A stretch of 64,000 nt of DNA from Methylovorus mays (GTDB taxonomy: Bacteria; Pseudomonadota; Gammaproteobacteria; Burkholderiales; Methylophilaceae): the NCBI RefSeq assembly GCF_020531915.1, contig NZ_JAJAVG010000004.1:806001-870000 (forward strand), in the 5' to 3' direction. A model generated the notes under the pieces. That model made no database searches and was not told the origin of the DNA. It saw nothing but the letters and a program-made list of their open reading frames with translations. Positions 60,705 to 64,000 of the stretch are shown here, piece after piece. The position numbers and the translations under genes were made by a program. Numbering within the stretch: the first letter of the stretch is position 1; every line of letters starts with the position of its first letter.

Positions 60705-60730
60705 AATAAAGCGCCCTGAGGCGCTTTATT
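60705..60730. terminator. Terminator after the three-lipoprotein operon
   Basis: AATAAAGCGCC-ctga-GGCGCTTTATT is a perfect 11-bp stem; on the plus strand it is followed by CTTTT, on the minus strand the stem itself ends TTTATT. It lies between the end of the minus-strand lipoprotein operon (60754) and the DUF3016 gene. Confidence 0.75.
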
Positions 60731-60753
60731 CTTTTGATACTGACCTATTAACT

Positions 60754-61422
60754 TTAATCTTTTTGATAGAGCGGCGATCGTGGGCCATATAACATGCCAT
60801 TGGGTTGGCCTGCTGCCAATAAACGATTGGCAGCAGCCGCTGCGACAGGCGTAATTTGATCAGTAAGATTGCTTATCACCTGGTTAATTACTGCATAAAT
60901 CAGCACACCCACCAAGCTGCCCTGGCTTTGCTGCCCCTCCTGGTTGGAAGCCCAAGACTCGCCCTCCCACAGCAGCTTGCCCGATCTCAGGTCCACCAGC
61001 TTTGCCTGAGCCTTGACATTGGTATAGCTCGCAATCACTTTATAAGACGTGCCGTACTCTTTCACATCAATATACAAAACGGCATCCGCCCCAAATAGCT
61101 CCCGCAGTTTTGCGATAGGCAAGCCATGTACATCTGTTGGATTATTCAAGCCATTCTGCTTGAAGGTTTCAGCCGTCACTGCCACTGGCATGACATAGTA
61201 GCCAGACTCGGCCAATGGAAAGGTCACCTGCGCCAACATACCGTCGCTTGCTGCGACATCCACCGAGCTATTCAGCGGCGGCAACACCAGTATGGATAAT
61301 GGCCTGGCCTGGCGATATTCAGAATAATCATAGCCAGCCTTAGTCGGGGTCGCGCAGCCTGAGAGCAAGAGCGCGAGCAGCCACATGCCACCGGCCACCC
61401 CATGGGCGAGCATCCTCATCAT
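60754..61422 (-). CDS. GNA1162-family (DUF799) lipoprotein
   Basis: The 222-residue predicted lipoprotein has the lipobox LSGC (Cys23). It continues with ILVLPPLNSSVDVAASDGML, LFGADAVLYIDVKEYGTSYK and a KLVDLRSGKLLWEGES strand, the pattern of GNA1162 from Neisseria and of DUF799. Its start overlaps the DUF4810 stop. The fold resembles the periplasmic domains of CsgG/TolB-type lipoproteins. It is third in a CsgG/DUF4810/GNA1162 operon. Confidence 0.88.
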   Translation of the reverse strand: MMRMLAHGVAGGMWLLALLLSGCATPTKAGYDYSEYRQARPLSILVLPPLNSSVDVAASDGMLAQVTFPLAESGYYVMPVAVTAETFKQNGLNNPTDVHGLPIAKLRELFGADAVLYIDVKEYGTSYKVIASYTNVKAQAKLVDLRSGKLLWEGESWASNQEGQQSQGSLVGVLIYAVINQVISNLTDQITPVAAAAANRLLAAGQPNGMLYGPRSPLYQKD

Positions 61423-61778
61423 TGAGCGTCCCCCTTCAATCTTTTCAGCATCAAGTCCATGAATACGGCAGACTCTGGGAACTGTTTTTTCTCGTTATTA
61501 AATGCCTCAGCAGATTTTCCAGCATTGCCAATGGAAGCATATAAAAATCCTATGTGGGCCAGATAACCAGGCGGCGGCTTCTGCCCCTTGACTTGCATTT
61601 TGGCAAGCTCAGCCTCAAGCTCGCCAATCTGCTGTTCAGGCGCTGAATCTGCTTTGAAATAATGGTTAAGCTGCGCTTGATATCCACCCCAGCCATAAAG
61701 CGTTTTGGGCTCAGTGGCGCAACCACCCAGCAGCAACAGACAGGCGGCAGGCCATATAAACAAAATAGGTAACTGCAT
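61419..61778 (-). CDS. DUF4810 family lipoprotein
   Basis: The 119-residue predicted lipoprotein has lipobox LGGC (Cys20), then LYGWGGYQAQLNHYFKADSA and helical repeats (AHIGFLYASIGNAGKSAEAF then NNEKKQFPES) that look TPR-like. It overlaps its downstream neighbour by four bases and follows the CsgG-like gene by three bases; the three gene products probably act together at the outer membrane. Confidence 0.9.
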   Translation of the reverse strand: MQLPILFIWPAACLLLLGGCATEPKTLYGWGGYQAQLNHYFKADSAPEQQIGELEAELAKMQVKGQKPPPGYLAHIGFLYASIGNAGKSAEAFNNEKKQFPESAVFMDLMLKRLKGDAQ

Positions 61779-61781
61779 GCG

Positions 61782-62447
61782 CTATTCAACGGGTTTCCAA
61801 CTGCCGTTTTGAACGCCCGCAACCAAGTTATTTACTGCTTCACGAATCGCCAGGTCCAGCACCTTGCCATTCAGTGTGGAATCGTAACTGGAGGTACTTC
61901 CAAACCCGACAACTTCGCGATTGTTTAAGGTGTATTCACCCGCACCTTGCACCGAAAAATCCACTTGGGAAGTTTTCACATTCACAATATTAAGATTGAC
62001 CTTGGCATACGCTACCTGGGATTTTCCCCGGCCAAGAATGCCAAACAACTGCTGGTCACCCACTTCTTTGCGGCCAAATTCGCTGACATCCCCTACAACC
62101 ACATAATGCGCGCCGACGATGGCTTGAGCTTGCTGGTTAAACTTGGCTTCCTGGGCTATTTCAGCCAGATTGTCCCGTTCCACAACATTAAAATACCGGG
62201 ACTGTTGAAGGTGGGTAAGCAAAATGGTTTTGGCCTGCCCACCCAGGCGATCTACGCCATCAAAGAACAATCCGCGCAAAAAGCTTGAGCGGTTGTCAAA
62301 TTTACCTATGGCCAAGGTAGTTTTCTGCCCACTATAGTTAGTGTCGCTAGTAGCAACTTTGGCCACAGGTAATGTCCTGGAGGTTTCATGGGTCGAACAG
62401 GCGCTGATGATTAAAGCGCTTAATGTGAAAAGGGCTATTTTTTTCAT
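61782..62447 (-). CDS. CsgG/HfaB-type lipoprotein
   Basis: The 221-residue protein has a lipoprotein signal ending ISAC (Cys17) and the CsgG pattern: TLAIGKFDNRSSFLRGLFFD, LLTHLQQSRYFNVVERDNLA and AHYVVVGDVSEFGRK, ending in a long helix. CsgG itself forms the curli secretion pore; this homologue lacks other curli genes nearby, so a different envelope role is likely. The start is placed at 62447; a frame open to 62516 has no signal peptide logic. Confidence 0.88.
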   Translation of the reverse strand: MKKIALFTLSALIISACSTHETSRTLPVAKVATSDTNYSGQKTTLAIGKFDNRSSFLRGLFFDGVDRLGGQAKTILLTHLQQSRYFNVVERDNLAEIAQEAKFNQQAQAIVGAHYVVVGDVSEFGRKEVGDQQLFGILGRGKSQVAYAKVNLNIVNVKTSQVDFSVQGAGEYTLNNREVVGFGSTSSYDSTLNGKVLDLAIREAVNNLVAGVQNGSWKPVE

Positions 62448-62674
62448 ACCGTTTCTACACAATTTGGGGTTGAACAAGATGGGGATAATCAACACGACGA
62501 ATATACTGATGGCCATGTCGCCCTATGCGAGCTAGCTACAAGGCCGGACTATATAACAACGGCCATATGCGCAATGAATGACGGCTTACTTTCTGTGTTT
62601 TCCATCACCAGACGAGGGTGCCAGCCTTTATTTGCGGTGTTGATATGATCGGAAACGGCTCAATTGCGGCAAAT

Positions 62675-62706
62675 AAAAAAAGCCGCTTTCGCGGCTTTTT
62701 TTATTT
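62675..62706. terminator. Bidirectional rho-independent terminator after acnB
   Basis: AAAAAAAGCCGC-tttc-GCGGCTTTTTTT is a near-perfect stem flanked by A and T runs, 20 bases after the acnB stop codon (minus strand). It also faces the region upstream of the CsgG-like gene. Confidence 0.9.
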
Positions 62707-62724
62707 AACTTCACCAACGTGCTG

Positions 62725-64000
62725 CTAGATAACCTCGGCAATCGGGATGATCTTTTTGGTGTATTCCGGCATCTGGTCAAAATTAAGGTATTTGTAGATG
62801 CTGTCGGCGTTTTTGCTGAGCTTGTCGCCCACGGTTTCCAGATACTCGGCAGGCGTCGGCATGCGGCCCAGACGAGCACACACAGCGGCCAGTTCGGCGG
62901 AACCCAGATATACGCGGGCATCCTTGCCCATGCGGTTATCAAAGTTACGCGTACTGGTGGAGAACACAGTCGCCTTGTCGGCCACGCGCGCCTGGTTACC
63001 CATGCACAGCGAGCAGCCCGGCACTTCAGTACGCGCGCCCGCTACGCCAAACACGGAATACACGCCTTCATCTCGCAGCTGGTTCTCGTCCATGCGCGTA
63101 GGCGGCGCAATCCACAAGCGTGTTGGAATGCCACCCGAACCTTCAAGCACCTTGGCGGCAGCACGGTAGTGGCCGATATTGGTCATGCAGCTGCCGATAA
63201 ACACTTCGTCTATCTTGTCGCCTACGACGGCAGAAAGCGGCTTGATGTCATCAGGATCATTGGGGCAAGCCACCAGCGGTTCCTTGATTTCATTGAGGTC
63301 GATTTCCAGCACATAGGCGTATTCGGCATCGGCATCCGGCTCCAGCAGATGGGGGCTGGCGAGCCAGGCCTGCATGGCTTCAATACGGCGTTGCAGGGTA
63401 CGGGCGTCAGCATAGCCGTTATCGATCATGTTCTGCATCAACACGATGTTGGACTGCAGAAACTCGATCACTGGCTCCTTGTTGAGCTTGACGGTGCAGC
63501 CATTGGCCGAGCGTTCGGCGGAGGCATCGGCAAACTCGAATGCCTGTTCGACCTTGAGGTCAGGCAGGCCTTCAATTTCCAGAATACGGCCGTTGAATAC
63601 ATTTTTCTTGCCTTGCTTGCCTACAGTGAGATCACCCTTCTGAATGGCGGCATACGGAATGGCATTCACCAGATCACGCAGGGTAATGCCAGGCTGCATT
63701 TCGCCTTTGAAGCGTACCAGCACCGACTCCGGCATATCCAGCGGCATGGCGCCCATGGCGGCGGCAAACGCGACCAGGCCAGAGCCTGCAGGGAAGGAAA
63801 TCCCGATCGGGAAGCGGGTATGCGAATCCCCACCGGTACCGACGGTGTCAGGCAGAATCAGACGATTCAGCCAGGAGTGGATCACGCCATCGCCAGGACG
63901 CAGGCTGACGCCACCACGGCTGGACATGAATTCAGGCAGGCTGTGCTGCAGCTTGATATCCACCGGCTTAGGGTAAGCAGCGGTATGGCAGAAGCTCTGC
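62725..64000 (-). CDS. acnB: Aconitate hydratase B, C-terminal half (partial)
   Basis: The frame runs off the right edge of the window; the visible part is about 425 residues. It contains [12 protein letters not shown] near the edge, [40 protein letters not shown], and the iron-sulfur cluster cysteines in GSCMTN and GCSLCMGNQ. AcnB interconverts citrate and isocitrate in the TCA cycle. Length to the stop and the order of motifs match the AcnB family. Confidence 0.96.
   Translation of the reverse strand, partial: QSFCHTAAYPKPVDIKLQHSLPEFMSSRGGVSLRPGDGVIHSWLNRLILPDTVGTGGDSHTRFPIGISFPAGSGLVAFAAAMGAMPLDMPESVLVRFKGEMQPGITLRDLVNAIPYAAIQKGDLTVGKQGKKNVFNGRILEIEGLPDLKVEQAFEFADASAERSANGCTVKLNKEPVIEFLQSNIVLMQNMIDNGYADARTLQRRIEAMQAWLASPHLLEPDADAEYAYVLEIDLNEIKEPLVACPNDPDDIKPLSAVVGDKIDEVFIGSCMTNIGHYRAAAKVLEGSGGIPTRLWIAPPTRMDENQLRDEGVYSVFGVAGARTEVPGCSLCMGNQARVADKATVFSTSTRNFDNRMGKDARVYLGSAELAAVCARLGRMPTPAEYLETVGDKLSKNADSIYKYLNFDQMPEYTKKIIPIAEVI

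Noticed and set aside
1-64000. CRISPR arrays, rRNA genes or an origin of replication
   Set aside because: No regularly spaced short repeats, rRNA sequence or DnaA-box cluster was seen on reading the window.

Overview
The window is mostly the right-hand part of an integrative and conjugative element (ICE) of the ICEclc/PAGI-2 type. It runs from the left edge to about position 52,572, where it abuts the 3' end of a tRNA-Gly(GCC) gene. The rest (52.6-64 kb) is host chromosome with the order (minus strand) uvrC, pgsA, tRNA-Gly, tRNA-Cys, tRNA-Gly, followed by housekeeping genes and the C-terminal half of acnB. The host is probably a betaproteobacterium, possibly a Methylophilaceae-like methylotroph; that is inferred from gene content and protein flavour only. 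Base composition differs between the parts: the transfer core is very GC-rich, the chromosome is moderate, and the block around 34.3-37 kb is visibly AT-richer than the rest of the ICE.

Region 1 (1-3.1 kb) is an accessory pocket inside the transfer region. It holds a translationally coupled minus-strand operon (Xre/MbcA/ParS-like protein, a 52-residue peptide, a DUF3800 protein) that diverges from an AbiH-type abortive infection gene. Region 2 (3.2-20.5 kb) is the conserved conjugation core. In order it contains the RAQPRD protein, the PFL_4701/4702/TIGR03750/4703/4704/4705 set, a TIGR03751 lipoprotein, a VirB4-type ATPase, a DsbA-like thioredoxin, RadC, PFL_4709, a TraU-like protein, PFL_4711, a small membrane protein, a TraG-N protein, DUF3742, a YhaV/PrlF toxin-antitoxin pair and a MobH (TraI) relaxase. 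Together these should build the type IV secretion channel and process the DNA.

Region 3 (20.7-50.4 kb) is cargo. It has one YqhC-like AraC regulator, six intact LysR regulators, six intact short-chain dehydrogenases (SDRs) and four aldo/keto reductases. It also encodes an Old Yellow Enzyme homologue, an FMN-dependent oxidoreductase of the nitronate monooxygenase family, an aldehyde dehydrogenase, an MdaB-type quinone reductase, a flavin reductase, two antibiotic-biosynthesis-monooxygenase (ABM) fold proteins, a dienelactone hydrolase, a SnoaL-like protein, a LysE exporter, a DUF1097 membrane protein and DUF6506. Several units have the form 'LysR divergent from a reductase'. The inventory suggests a mobile array of modules for reducing or oxidising reactive carbonyls, quinones or other electrophiles; this is inference. 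The array was built by repeated insertion, duplication and decay: it contains two LysR remnants, an SDR 3' remnant, an SDR with an internal deletion and an IS3-family remnant.

Region 4 (50.4-52.6 kb) is the IntB13-type integrase and the ICE end. The integrase ribosome-binding site lies at the edge of an inverted repeat, and a strong terminator separates the integrase from the tRNA gene. Region 5 (52.6-64 kb) carries tRNAs, pgsA, uvrC, a tautomerase, a CDF metal exporter, an EF-hand protein, sodC, rlmJ, a YqhA-family membrane protein, an unrecognised 211-residue protein, a DUF3016 protein, a three-lipoprotein CsgG/DUF4810/GNA1162 operon and acnB.
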